This document shows positions 54,001 through 63,773 of a DNA stretch of 64,000 nucleotides, one piece after another. Positions within the stretch are counted from its first letter, which is position 1; every line of letters starts with the position of its first letter. Under the pieces are notes generated by a model, which was given only the letters and a program-made list of their open reading frames with translations, was not told where the DNA came from and ran no database searches. Position numbers and translations under genes: made by a program. The DNA lies in assembly GCF_000372725.1 (NCBI RefSeq), contig NW_005196755.1, positions 329,663 to 393,662 on the forward strand, read 5' to 3'. Origin of the DNA: Emiliania huxleyi CCMP1516. Its lineage: Eukaryota > Haptophyta > Isochrysidales > Noelaerhabdaceae.

Positions 54001-57000
54001 CGGTCGACGCGATGGCCGCCGCGCTGCAAGCCGGCGGGCCGGTCCCGCCGCGCCACTCTTCGCGCGGCCGACTGTGGGTCCACCTCGGGCTCCTGCGCTG
54101 GCGGCTGCTCCTCCCGCCCCACCCGGTGGACCCGGCCGCTAAGCACCTCCTCAGGGCGCAGCTCGGCCGCGCGGAGCTGCGCGAGGCGCGGCTGAGCCGC
54201 CTTGCCGCGGCGCTCGCGCAAGAGGCGCGCAACGGCGCCACGTGCACGCCTCGCAGTGCGCGGCTAGTCGAGGCCGAGCGAACGGTCGCCGACGCCGTCG
54301 ACGCGGCGGCGCTGCGCGCGAGCGCTCGGCCGGCGGCGCCGCGGCCGCAGTTTGCGCAGCTGCACGCCGAGCTGCGGTCGTGGGAGGAGTCTCTCGGCGA
54401 GCCTGCCTCCACGCTCCGCCTGTCTGCGGACCTGGAGGCGGGCGGCACGGCGGCGGCGCTCGCCAGGGAGGAGGCGTGGCAGCAGGCGGGCGGCTCGCCC
54501 GCTCCCCTCTCTCCGCCCCTCGCTCTCGTGCCCCCGGCACAGCCGCGCCACCGTGCCCCCCACACCCCGCCCTCCCTCCCGCCGCCTCCATCTCCCGCCC
54601 TCCACCCTCCCTCCTCGCTCCCTTCCCTTCCGTCGCCCTGCCTCCTCGCGCCCCTCCCACCCTCCGCCCTCCCTCGCCTTCTCCCCCCCAGGGGTCCGCC
54701 ACCTTTCTGCGGCGGCTCGAGATCGCGTACGTCGGCTTCGAGGACGTGGTCTGCCCGCTCCAGCTGGCGCTCTACGAGGTCAAGCACGGCCTTCGGCTGC
54801 AGGCGATGGCGGCGTCCCCCACGGTGGTGGCAGCGCAGGACGGCACCGCCGCCACCGACGTCGCGCGGCACGCGTACGCGCTGGTCACCTCGCTGCTGCG
54901 CTTCCCCGCCGCCGACCGCGACGGCCCCGACGGGCGGCTGCCGCGGCTGGAGCCGCTGCTGCTACCGCTCCCCTCGTGCGTGGGCGCGCAGCCCGCTCCC
55001 GCCCACGCCCCCTCGGCCGGCGGGGGCGGCAAGAGGGCCGCGCCGCCCAGCGAGCCCCAATCGCGCGGCAGCCGGCTCTCCACCCACACGGCGATGCTCG
55101 TGCTCGCCTTGCGGCGGCTGTACGTCGACGTGCTCGTCGACGGCCGCGCGGGCGGCGGCCACTTGCGCGCCGTCAACCGCATCGTCGGGTCGCTGGTCAA
55201 GGCGCACGTCGAGGCGGAGGAGGCGGAGGCCCCCCCCCCCGCCGGGGCGTGGGAGTTTTTCCGAAAAAAGGCCCGGGGGCCCCCCTTCCCCCCCCTCCCT
55301 CCCTCCCCTCCCTCCCTCCCCTCCCCTTCCCCGTGGCCCGCTGACCCCCCCCCCCCCCCGACCCTCCCCCTGGGCCTCGCCCTCCCCCCTCTCTGCTTGC
55401 CAACCCCCCCTCCTCCTCGCCGCCCCATCCAACACGTCTATACCCCCCCCTTTTCTAGGCGCGCGAGCACGGCGCGGCCGCCACCGACGGGCAGGCGGAG
55501 GAGGCGGCCGCGCTGCGCGCGCTCTTCCCCGACTTTCGCGACGCCTTTGCCGATCTCGAGGCGGCGGCGGCGGAGCGGGACGGCGGCGGCCTGCCCATGG
55601 ACGTGGACGACGACACTGAGGAGGGCGGCACGGAGGAGGAGGTCGAGGAGGCCGCGACGCCGGCCCCGGGCGGCGATCAGGCCGCCGAGGCCGGCACGGC
55701 CGCCGCGGGCGGGCTGCAGGTGGATGCCGCCCTCATCCTGCGCGCGCTCGCCTACCACGAGCGCATCTACAGCCTTGCGGCCGAGGGCGGCGGCCCGCCC
55801 TCGCCGGGCGCGCCGCGGCTGCGGCGGCCCTCTTGCAGCATGGCTGGCCTCACCGTGTTCGAGGAGGCGGAGGGCGAGGCGCTCGGCGCGCTGCGAGAGG
55901 CGCACTCGCTGGCGGCGGCCAGGCTGCTGCCGGACCTCACCGCCGCGAGGCGTGCTCACCGCGGGAAGGGGGGGGGGGGGGGGCTGCGGAGCCTCGCAGC
56001 GGGTCCCCGTGACATGGAGGGCCAACCCACCTAGGCTGCTGCCGAGCGCCGTCGACGACGAGACGCGCGCGGCGAGTCTCGCGGTCGCGGCTAATTAACG
56101 ATTAATTAACTATTAATTAACGATGAATTAGGCGCGCGGCGAGCCTCGCGGTCGCGGCGGGCTGTGTGCAGAGGCTGCGCGGCGGTCGCGCGCCCACCTC
56201 GCACGGCGGCTTGCGCGCGGAGGCCGACGCGCCGCGTGACGTGTTTGGCGGAGAGAGCTTGGCCGAGACGACGCGGCTGGAGCCGCTCGTGCGGTCCCTG
56301 GTCGACCGCACGGCGGCGCTGCTGGAGGCGTGGCCGGGGCACCCCGCCCTCGTCGCGATCTCGACGCTGTGTGAGCGGCTGCACTCGTTCCGCGCGGACT
56401 CGCCGCTGATGCAGTTCCTCACCGGCTGCGAGCTGCTGCTCAAGCGCTGCTGGGAGTGGGAGGGGGTCGCGTGCCGCGAGACGTCGATCAAGCCGCAGAT
56501 CGACGCCCTCGCCGCCCTCGTCCTCCGGTGGCGCAGGATGGAGGTGGAGGCGTGGCCCGCGCTGCTCCGGCGCGCCGCCGAGCGCGCGCACGACGCGGCG
56601 CTCCTCAAGATCTGGGCGCGCCTCTTCCACGTCGTCAACTCGCACCTCTGGGCCGACTCTTCCGCCGCCGCCGCAGCAGACGACGACGCGGCCGACGCTT
56701 CCGCCGCCGGGGCCGACGCGGCCGACGCTGCCGACGCCGACCGCGCCGCCCACCTGGCCGAGTTCTTCGAGACCTTCCAGCGGCTGCTGCTCACGGCCGA
56801 GGCGGGCGCCTTCGACGCGTGCGCCGCCCTAGCTGCGGAGGGCGTAGTCTGCCACAGCCTTCCACATCCTGCTCGGCCTTCACACCCGCACGTTCACACC
56901 CGCTCGCGCACGTCTCCGCGCGGCATCCTCCAGAGCCGGTCTTCCGCGGCACCCCCCCCCGCCTTCACACGGCCTGTCCGGCTCTGGCCGCGCGATGCTC

Positions 57001-59055
57001 GGCTTGCACCGCTCGGACGCCTTCCCCACACGCCCCGACCCTGCTGCGCCCACGACGCAGGTACCTCTGGCTGATGCGCACCTTTGCGCGCCAGCTCGAG
57101 GTGGAGGTGCGCGCCGGCGTGCGGCAGGGGATGGGCGACCAGCGCTGGCGCTACGAGGGGTACGCGTCCATCCTCCACAACCTCGTGAGCTACTACGGCC
57201 AGTTCTCCGAGCCGCTGCGCCGCGCCGTCGCCGACAAGCGCGCGCCGGTCGAGGCGCGCCTCAAGGAGTTTGCAAAGCTCGCGCAGTGGAGGGATTAAGT
57301 AATTGATTAATTAATTGATTAATTAAGGCGCGCCTCAAGGAGTTTGCAAAGCTCGCGCAGTGGAGCGACCGCAACTACGACGCCCTCCGGCAGTCGGTCG
57401 AGCGCTCCCACGCCTCGCTCTCGCGGGGCGTCCGGCTGGTGCAGGAGCTGCTCGAGGTGCCCGCCGCGACGTTGCTGCTCGGCACTCTCAACGGGCAGGA
57501 GGGCGCGGCCGCAGACGCCGCCGCAGACGCCGCCACAGACGCCGCCGCCGACGCCGGCGCCGCCAGCGCCGCCGCCAGCGCCGCCGCCGCCGGCGCGCCG
57601 CCGCCGCCAGAGGGAAAGGCTGCGGCCGCCTGCCGCGACGAAGGCGGCGCGGCGGAGACGCTGCTCTGTGCCGGGCTGGCGATCGGGCCGGGCGCCCCGC
57701 GCGTGGAGGGGTCGTGGGCGGAGGCGTGCGCTTCATCCCTGCGGGCGGGCGCAGGGGCGCCGCCGCTGTCGCAGGTGCCGCGGCTGCCCGCGCTCCGCGC
57801 GCGGATGGCGAGCATCTGCCGCGGCTCCATTCTGAGCGCCGCCGCGGCGGCGGGCAGCGCGGAGCGGTGCGAGCGGGTCGACGCGCTGCGCTGCGACATC
57901 GTCGCGCGTGCGGCGGAGCTCCGCCCGATGGGCGGCAAGCGCGCGCGCATGGCAAAGCACAAGGCGCTGGTCGACCTGCTCAAGCACCTCGCGGCGCTCG
58001 GCCTGTCCTTCGGCTCGGCCGCCGCCGACCCGCGGCAGCACGCGATGGCCGACCTTTTCCAGGTGCGGGCGGCCCCGCTCGACCTCGCTCGCGCCGCGGG
58101 CCGCCAGTCGGGCTCGCTCGTCCTGCTCGGCGAGCGCTGGCGGCTGGCTTGGCGGCGCGGCGACGAGCTCTACTACCGCGCGCTGCTCAAGCTGACGCAG
58201 CTGAGGGAGGCGCGCAGGCGGCCTCACGAGGACCTGAGCGGGCGCGAGGTGCAAAAGGCGGCCGGCTTCGTCGAGCACGGGTTCGCGCTGCTGCTGCGCC
58301 AGCGCGAGGCGCTGCAGGCAGCGGTCGAACACTGCGCCGCTCTGGACGCGCGGCTCGAGCGGCTCGCCAACCTGAGCGCGCGACCTTCCGCCCCTGGGGC
58401 GGGGGGCGCGCCGGGCGAGGCGCTTGGCGAGGTGCCTGGCGAGGCGCCTGGCGAGGCGCCTGGCCAGCCGCTGCTGGCGCCGCCGCGCCGCGCCACCTTC
58501 GTCCGCCGGGCGGCCGCACTCGGCGCGGCGCTCGTGGCCCAGTGCTTTGAGCACGCGGCCGTCTTCAAGGCCTTTGGAGCCGCGCTCGGCGGCGACGGCG
58601 CCGAAGTGCGCTCGGCCGGCGCGGCGATGGAGCGCGCCGCGTGCGAGCTGCAGGCGAGCGCGATCCCCGCCGAGCTCGCCGCGGAGCGCGAGGCGGGCGG
58701 CCTAATCACCAGCGACGATGTGGGCCGCGCGTCGGCGTTTGGAGCGACCGTCGCGGCGCTCTCGCGCGAGCTCGAGAGCTGCGCGCGCCGCCTGTCGGAG
58801 GAGGAGCGGGAGGTGGCCGCCCCCCTCCTCTCCGCGCTGGACGCGGCGGCGGGCTCGCTCGCCGCCGGCCCGGTCGCCGGTGTGGAGGAGGGGAGCGCCG
58901 CCGCGTCGAGCGAGCCGCTGGCGCGCGTCGCCGCGGCGGCGGAGGAGGCGGTGGCGCAAGTGCTGCTGGCGGTGCAAGGGCTGCGCGAAGCCAGCTTGCA
59001 GGCCCAGCAGCTGCGCCGCGGCGGCGGAGCCGGCGACGGCGGTGGAGACGGCGGC

Positions 59056-59108
<53 letters not shown>

Positions 59109-62100
59109 CGATCCCCCTCGGAGCCTGCTCGCCGATCACGAGTCGCTGCAGGCGCTGCTCGCCGCCGCGCGCGCGCCGCACGTCGTGGCCAAGGTGGATG
59201 CGCTGCTCGACGCGCTGCGCGAGCTCGGTGCGAGCGGCGCCGACGCGCGGCACCTGCGCCTCGCGTCGCAGCTTGTTGAGCAGGCGCGCCCGCTGCTGTC
59301 GCTGCATTTGGCGGCGGCGCGGTGGGCGCTGCACCAGACGCTCGGACTGCACGGCTCTCTGCTCCGGCTCGAGATCGTCCTGCTCGGCACCTTCGGTGAG
59401 CTCTTCGCGAAGGGCTATTGCACCGCCTCGCCCGACGAGGACGGCGAGGGCGGCGGCGGCGGCAACGGCGGCGCGGACGACAACGCGGAGGGGACGGGCA
59501 TGGGCAGTGGCGAAGGCAAGAAGGACGTGTCGGACCAGCTGCAGGAGGAGGGGCAGCTCGACGGCGACGACCTCGTGCCGGAGGAGGAGGCGGCGCGAGG
59601 CGAGGAGGGTCGCCGGCAGGAGGGGAAGGAGGAGGAGCGCGCCAAGGACGAGGAGGGGGTCGAGATGACCAACGATTTTGACGGCGAGATGGTGGATGGC
59701 CGGGCGGCGGCCGTGTTTCGTTTCCCGAGCCGATCTTTCCGGTGCATAGGCGAGATGATGGACCTCGAGCAGCCCGACGAGGCGAGAAGCTCCGACGAGG
59801 AGGGCGAGACGCAGGACGAGCCAGAGCACGCGATGGGCGAGCTGGACGGCCTCAACCTTAGCCGGCGGCCGTCTGTCTCTCCCGCAGCCGCTTTTTTTTT
59901 TTGTGGGGGGGTTTGGGGGGTAAAACCAAGAGTTTTTGGACAAACGCCTTGGGGACGCCCCCCAGGGGGGGGAGCCCCACCGGAGGGGGTTTGCTTTTTT
60001 TCCGGGTGGGACTTCCCCCCCTCCCCTCCTTTTTTTGGTTCCCCTCCCCTCCCCTCCAAAAAAGGGCCCCCCCCCCCCCCCCCCCCAAAAACCCACCCAC
60101 CAACCCACCAACCCACCAACCCACCAACCCACCAACCCACCACCCCACCACCCCACCAACCACCACCACTTTTCACCCCCCCCCCCCTCCCCCCCTCCAG
60201 GGCGACGAGAAGGTCGAGCGCGACGCGGAGGTTGCGCCGGGCGCCGAGGCGCAGCTCGAGGCCAAGGAGGAGGCGGAGGAGGAGGAGGGGCAGACGGGCA
60301 AGAAGCGCAAGCGGGAGGAGGAGGAGGAGGAGGCGCAGCCTGCGGCGGAGAAGGAGGCGCCCGACGGGGCGGAGGGGGGGGAGGATCCGCCGGCGGAGGA
60401 GGAGGAGGCGGCAGAGGAGGGCCGGGTCAAGGCCGAGACGGAGTACGAGGACAGCCACTACAAGGACCCCTCCAGGCCCACCCCCGGGGAGGAGGAGGAG
60501 GAGGAGGGGGGCGAGGAGGCGGGCGAGATGCCAGAGGAGGCGCCCGAGCAGATGGATGCGGACGACGCCGACGGCGCGGGCGAGGAGGCGGAGGGTGGGG
60601 CGGACGACGACGGCGGCGCCGACGCCCCGCCCGCCGCCGAGGAGGCGGCTGCGCCCGAGGGGAGGGATGGGGAGGAGGAGGAGGAGGAAGGCACCGGCGA
60701 GGCGCCGCCGCTGGACGAGGGCGCAGAGGCGGACGAGGAGGCGGAGGAGCCGAGCGCGCTGCCCGGCGGCGCCGCCGAGGAGGAGGAGGAGGAGGCCGAC
60801 GCCGCGCCCGACGCGGAGGAGGCGGCCGGCGAGGAGGGGGAGGCGACGACGGCGCGGAGGGAGTACGATGAGCAGCAGGTGTACGAGGGGGAGGGGGGGC
60901 GGTACGCCGCCGGCGAGGCGGCAGAGGCGGAGCGCGCCGACGAGGCCGAGGCGCAGGGCGAGCGGCACGCCGACGAGGCGGCGGCGCAGGCGGCGGCGGC
61001 CAGGTCGGGCGCCGGCGAGCGGGAGGGCGGGGAGCGGGCGCAGCAGCAGCAGGCGGGGCCGCAGCAGCAGGGCGGCCCGCCGCCCCGCTCGCAGCGCAGC
61101 CGGCCGCAGCCGAACCCGTTCGACGCGCTCGGCGACGCGCTCCAGTCCTTTCACAGGCAGCTGCAGCTGCTGCAGCGGGCGGCGCCGGCGGAGGAGGCGG
61201 GGCCCGAACCGCCCGCCGACTCGCCGCCCGAGCAGGGCGGCGGCGGCGGCGACGAGCTGCCCGCCGACGGCGAGTTTGAGGTTGTGGGCCGCAACGAGGC
61301 GTCCGACACGCAGGCGCGAGATATGGGGAGATATGGGGGGGCATGGGGGAAATTTTATGGGGGAGATGTGGGGGAGATATGGCGTCCGACACGCAGGCGC
61401 GCGTGAACCCGCACCGCCCACGTGACTGAACCCACGCCGGATTCGAGACTCTGGAGGTATGGTACTAGGTGCTCGCCGACGCGGACGAGCCGCGGCTCGC
61501 GCAGGAGGAGGGCGCGCCGCCGCCGCCCGAGGAGGCGGCGGAGGCCGCGGCCGACGACCCCGCCGACGAGTCTGGCGGGGCGGGCGCGGAGCCGGCGCCG
61601 GAGGAGGAGGAGGCGGCGGCGGAGATGGAGGTCGAGCCTTCGGCCGAGCGGCGCGCTGGGCGCAGGCGAGGGGGTGCGCTTGCCGACGGGGCGGCCGAGG
61701 CGGCCGAGGCGGCCGAGGGCGGCGCTGACGGCGGCGAGGAGGAGGCGTGGGATGTGGAGCGCGAGGCGGCCGCCGACGCGGAGGACGCGGGCCGTGTCGG
61801 CGCGCCGGCGGGCGGGCGGCTGGCAGGCGCGGAGGAGGAGGAGGCTGCCGCCGAGGAGGAGGCGGCGCAGGAGGCGGCGCTGCGGGAGGAGGCCGAGGAC
61901 GCGGCCGACAAGCTCGCCCGCATGCGAGAGGAGCTGGAGCGGCAGGTCGCCGGCTGGCAGCTGGGCGGCGAGCGCGCAGTGGAGAGCGAGGCGCTCTGGC
62001 GGCGGTACGAGGCGCTGACGGCGCCGCTCTCGCAGGAGCTGTGCGAGCAGCTGCGGCTGATCCTCGAGGCGACGGTCGCGAGCAAGCTGCAGGGCGACTA

Positions 62101-63320
62101 CCGCACGGGGAAGCGCATCTCGATGCGCAAGGTGATGCACCGTCCATCGCCCGGTGAATGGCCCAAGTCGTCAGTTGACGGTAATGGAAAACCCACTTGC
62201 GCAAGGTGATCCCGTACATTGCCTCCGGCTTCCGGAAGGACAAGATCTGGCTCCGCCGCACAAAGCCGTCCCAGCGGCAGTACCAGGTGATGCGCCGCAT
62301 CGCCACGACGCAGAGTCGACCATAGGCGCCTCTGAAAACACGGTCTCGTCTCGTGTCAGGTGATGCTCTGCATTGACGACTCAGAGTCGATGCGCTCGAC
62401 GGGCGCGGGAGGGCTGGCGTGCGAGGTCGCCCCGCCTCCCCTCTCCTCGTCTCGCCGCACGATCACCCTTCCCCGCCCCCGCTCTCCTTCGTTGCCACAC
62501 CGCTGCACCACTCCCACTCCCACGACCGCCTTTCCCCGGCCTCCCCCCGTTCCTGATTGCCACCCCACCGTGGCTCTCATTCACTCATTCATCCATGCAT
62601 TCATTCATTCACTGATTGATTAGATCACCCCCCTGCGGCTCTCATGAATCCACTCCTTCTTGCCCCCCCCCCCCCCCTCCCCCCTCGGCCCTCAGGCGCT
62701 CGCGCTGCTGTGCGGCGCCCTCTCGCGCCTCGAGGTTGGGCAGCTCGCCGTCGCCTCTTTTGCCGAGCGGGTGCGGCTGCTGCACCCGTTCGACCGGCCC
62801 TTCTCGGCCGAGGCGGGCGCGTACATGCTGTCGCGCTTCTCGTTTGCGGAGAAGGAGACCGACATGGAGGGCCTCCTCCGCACGGTCGTGCAGACGCTGC
62901 GTCTCGCGCGCGAGCAGCAGCGCGCCGCGGCGGAGCAGATGCAGCTCGCCATCATCGTGTCGGACGGCCGCCGCTCGCCGTCGTGGGGCGACCCGTCGCT
63001 CTGGGTGCGGCGGGCGGCGGAGGAGAACATCCTCCTCTGCTTCGTCATCGTCGACGCGGCGGCCAACAAGGACTCGCTCCTCGAGCAGAGGCCCCCAGAC
63101 ACTCTCCCAGACAGTCCCTCGACACTTCCTCGACACTTCGTAGGACTCGATCCTCGAGCTCAAGTCGGTCAGCTACCCCGGCGGCAAGCTCACCATCTCG
63201 AGCTGGATCGACGCCTTCCCCTTCCCGTACTACATCGTGCTGCGCGAGCTGCGCGCGCTGCCGCACGTGCTCTCCGACGCGCTCCGCCAGTGGATCGAGC
63301 TCGTGAGTGGGATGAGCTGA
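42018..63320 (+). CDS. MDN1: midasin (Rea1/MDN1), giant AAA+ ATPase of 60S ribosome biogenesis
   Basis: About 32 exons, ~5,730 residues (yeast 4,910, human ~5,600). Six AAA units are seen by Walker A/B pairs: GPPGAGKST 42387 / LLLEDVD; GETGTGKTT 43820 / LLLDEVN; GPTSAGKTS 45372 / VVLDELN; GDTGTGKTT 46966 / LLIDEIS; GSPGVGKTS 48692 / VILDELN; GEGGAGKSS 50095 / LVLDNAN (the degenerate AAA6 form known in the family). A long helical linker (50960-59400), an Asp/Glu-rich arm (59500-62000) and a C-terminal MIDAS/VWA domain (IDDSESM, 62370) follow. Midasin strips assembly factors such as Ytm1 and Rsa4 from pre-60S particles. Intron ends, where resolved, keep phase exactly. Unresolved points: donor near 59850, donor near 56819, and whether 44331-44399 is spliced. 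Poly-Gly at 44159-44265 is unusual. Confidence 0.93.
42858..42924 (-). mobile_element. family-A introner, reverse orientation (midasin intron 1)
   Basis: A 67-bp GC-AG intron whose body is the reverse complement of the family-A element: CACCACCCAACGGGGC, GAACCCACACTGGGTTCG and GGAGGTATGGTACTAG. Splicing joins DLE to AVVCASH in phase. Confidence 0.8.
43327..43509 (+). repeat. midasin intron 2 with a nested insertion
   Basis: A 183-bp GC-AG intron. It starts with GTCGAGAT-type units, then contains GCCCTCTGTGAGCCTGCCGG twice (~43393 and ~43473) flanking a GGGGAGATGT array. A family-D array appears to have inserted into an existing intron and duplicated about 23 bp. Confidence 0.75.
44159..44265 (+). 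repeat. poly-glycine codon tract in midasin AAA2
   Basis: An uninterrupted run of about 36 GGC/GGA codons within the second AAA unit, between the Walker A and Walker B motifs. It would make a flexible loop and may vary in length. Confidence 0.85.
44331..44399 (+). repeat. family-E insertion with 24-bp duplication (possible GC-AG intron)
   Basis: The 24 bp at 44330-44353 recur exactly at 44399-44422. Between them lie ACATGTCC, GGGACACGTCC and ACGACACGTCC units ending GCGTAG. The length is 69 bp and contains no stop, so it may be spliced (GC-AG) or translated. Confidence 0.7.
45506..45572 (+). repeat. family-D intron in midasin AAA3
   Basis: A 67-bp GC-AG intron. Its first 17 bases (GCAAGCTCGCCTTTCCG) resemble the start of the next exon (GTAAGCTTGTCTTCCG). 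The core is ATATCTCCCC/ACATCTCCCC. Confidence 0.8.
45829..46264 (+). repeat. midasin intron 6: five acceptors in 65-bp tandem units
   Basis: Exact 65-bp units begin at 46005, 46070, 46135 and 46200, and the real exon begins at 46265. Each unit has an acceptor (CTCCAG or TTCAG), a full copy of the next exon's first 31 bp (starting GTTCCTCGAGATGCAGACC), then ATATCTCCCC spacers. Because 65 is not a multiple of three, only the chosen acceptor keeps the frame. Confidence 0.9.
46328..46399 (+). mobile_element. family-A introner, forward, with perfect 10-bp duplication (midasin intron 7)
   Basis: A 72-bp GT-AG intron. GTGCGCCATC at 46328-46337 recurs at 46400-46409. The element between reads CACCATACCTCC ... 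GGGTGGTGCGGTAG. Removal restores ERRCAIPASFAAK, the conserved midasin sequence. Confidence 0.92.
46494..46569 (-). mobile_element. family-A introner, reverse (midasin intron 8)
   Basis: A 76-bp GC-AG intron carrying CACCGCACCACCCACGGGGC and GGAGGTATGGTACTAG. Splicing gives FAGKAGFITPRDLFRW, a conserved midasin segment. Confidence 0.88.
47543..47614 (+). mobile_element. family-A introner, forward (midasin intron 10)
   Basis: A 72-bp GT-AG intron. GTGCGCGA at the donor and GTGCTCGA after the acceptor differ by one base. The body reads CACCATACCTCCAGGG ... GTGGGTGGTGCGGTAG. Confidence 0.9.
48011..48078 (+). repeat. family-D intron in midasin AAA4
   Basis: A 68-bp GC-AG intron. Its first 20 bp (48011-48030) and the next exon's first 20 bp (48079-48098) are diverged duplicates (GCGTGGGC...). 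The core is CATCTCTCCC/CATATCTCC. Confidence 0.82.
48181..48364 (+). repeat. midasin intron 12 with repeated acceptor segment
   Basis: A GT-AG intron of 184 bp. GTCCCCTCCTCGCGC-type sequence occurs at 48181, 48278 and (true exon) 48365, each of the last two preceded by GCCGCAG. AGTAGTAGT microsatellite and GAGAGTAGCAATA filler separate them. Confidence 0.8.
48890..48961 (+). repeat. family-E intron in midasin AAA5
   Basis: A 72-bp GC-AG intron. ATCCTCGACG is repeated at 48893 and 48965. The body consists of GGGACACGTCC and GCGACACGTCC units and ends GTGCGGTAG like family A. Splicing restores GHWVILDELNLAP, the Walker B strand. Confidence 0.85.
49046..49122 (+). repeat. family-H intron with ~40-bp duplication in midasin AAA5
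   Basis: A GT-AG intron of 77 bp. 49046-49087 and 49123-49161 are diverged copies. The core GAACGGCGTCTCTTCACACC also occurs in aminotransferase intron 2 (5413-5432) and, altered, in its intron at 6245-6321. Confidence 0.85.
49249..49401 (+). mobile_element. two family-A introners in tandem (midasin intron 15)
   Basis: A 153-bp GT-AG intron made of two forward family-A bodies. Each has GGGTATCGAACCCAGTG; the first ends TGATGTGGTAG (49319) and the second GGTGCGGTAG (49401). A second insertion into or beside a first is implied. Confidence 0.88.
49615..49781 (+). repeat. midasin intron 16, composite duplication with CCCGAGATTA array
   Basis: A GC-AG intron. The ATGCTCGCCGAGCAGGCGCC exon end (from about 49600) is repeated inside the intron at about 49711. 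Four CCCGAGATTA-type units precede the acceptor. Confidence 0.8.
53442..53517 (+). repeat. family-C intron (midasin linker)
   Basis: A GT-AG intron of 76 bp. GTGCGCCGGCGGAGCGTCG at the donor resembles the GCGGGCCGCCGGAGGGTCG exon start. The core is GAGGTGACCC units. Confidence 0.8.
56065..56131 (+). repeat. family-F intron (midasin) with 27-bp duplication
   Basis: A GC-AG intron of 67 bp. 56065-56091 and 56132-56158 are copies with one mismatch. The filler is TTAATTAACGA/CTATTAATTAA. Confidence 0.88.
57254..57327 (+). repeat. family-F intron (midasin) with exact 37-bp duplication
   Basis: A GC-AG intron of 74 bp. 57254-57290 and 57328-57364 are identical over 37 bp. Between them is GGGATTAAG plus TAATTGATTAATTAA filler. 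Splicing restores LKEFAKLAQWSDRNYDAL. Confidence 0.92.
59860..60200 (+). other. low-complexity intron in the midasin acidic arm
   Basis: Runs of T, G and C with a CCAACCCACCAA tetradecamer-like array (60095-60165) and a poly-C/CTCC tract before the acceptor (CTCCAG, 60200). The acceptor is clear; the donor is not. Homopolymer lengths here may include sequencing error. Confidence 0.6.
61314..61468 (-). mobile_element. composite intron: family-D array plus reverse family-A introner
   Basis: A GC-AG intron of 155 bp. GGCGTCCGACACGCAGGCGC is present at 61299 and 61382 around a GGGGAGATAT array. A reverse family-A body (CTGAACCCACGCCGGATTCG, GGAGGTATGGTACTAG) then supplies the acceptor. Confidence 0.85.
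63071..63143 (+). repeat. family-E intron with GA donor (last midasin intron)
   Basis: A 73-bp insertion between GACTCGCTCCTCGAGC (63071) and GACTCGATCCTCGAGC (63144), filled with CGACACTTCC units and ending CTTCGTAG. It cannot be read through because 73 bp shifts the frame; only GA-AG removal restores SLLE/ILELKSVSYPGGKL in phase. Confidence 0.75.
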
Positions 63321-63773
63321 GGAGGGGGGGGGGGGGGGGGGACATCCGGCCCCGTGGCCCCTGTGTGAAAAAAAAAGGTGTGTGTGTGAATGTGTCCTTC
63401 CAGCGCGTCCTGTCCGAATGTACCTCCCCGTGCGTCTGCTTGGAGCAGCCGTCGCGGGGCCGGCTAGACCTTCCTGCTGCCTGCCCTGGCTAGCACGTTT
63501 CAGAGATGTCACCAGCCGTGCCCCAACGGTCTAGCATACACTCAAATGGGCATTTGTGTTTCTGTGTACGTCACTCACATTCATTTACGGTTGGTTCATC
63601 GCCACTCACATTCATTTCAGATTTCTCACAAGCATTTTAAAATGTGCGGAGATACAGCGCCCCGCCGCGGGCGCCAGAGGCCAGTCCTCCACGATTAAAC
63701 ATCTATGTGTTAGATGAGACAGATCGCAGGCGTTATACCTTGCACAACAGCTGCGACAAGTCAGCTATCAATT
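63321..63773. other. intergenic, 3' of midasin
   Basis: A G-run at 63326-63340, a short TGTG tract and a repeated CACTCACATTCATTT word (63571, 63603). No gene is seen. It separates two convergent genes, so it holds both 3' ends. Confidence 0.6.

Noticed and set aside
59880-60200. Coding sequence with Pro/Thr repeats in midasin
   Set aside because: Homopolymer and CCAACCCA runs, a clear CTCCAG acceptor and loss of acidic-arm character all indicate an intron.
42018-63320. Midasin as a pseudogene because of frame changes and stops
   Set aside because: The frame changes coincide with introns that preserve phase and conserved motifs; all Walker motifs and the MIDAS motif are intact.
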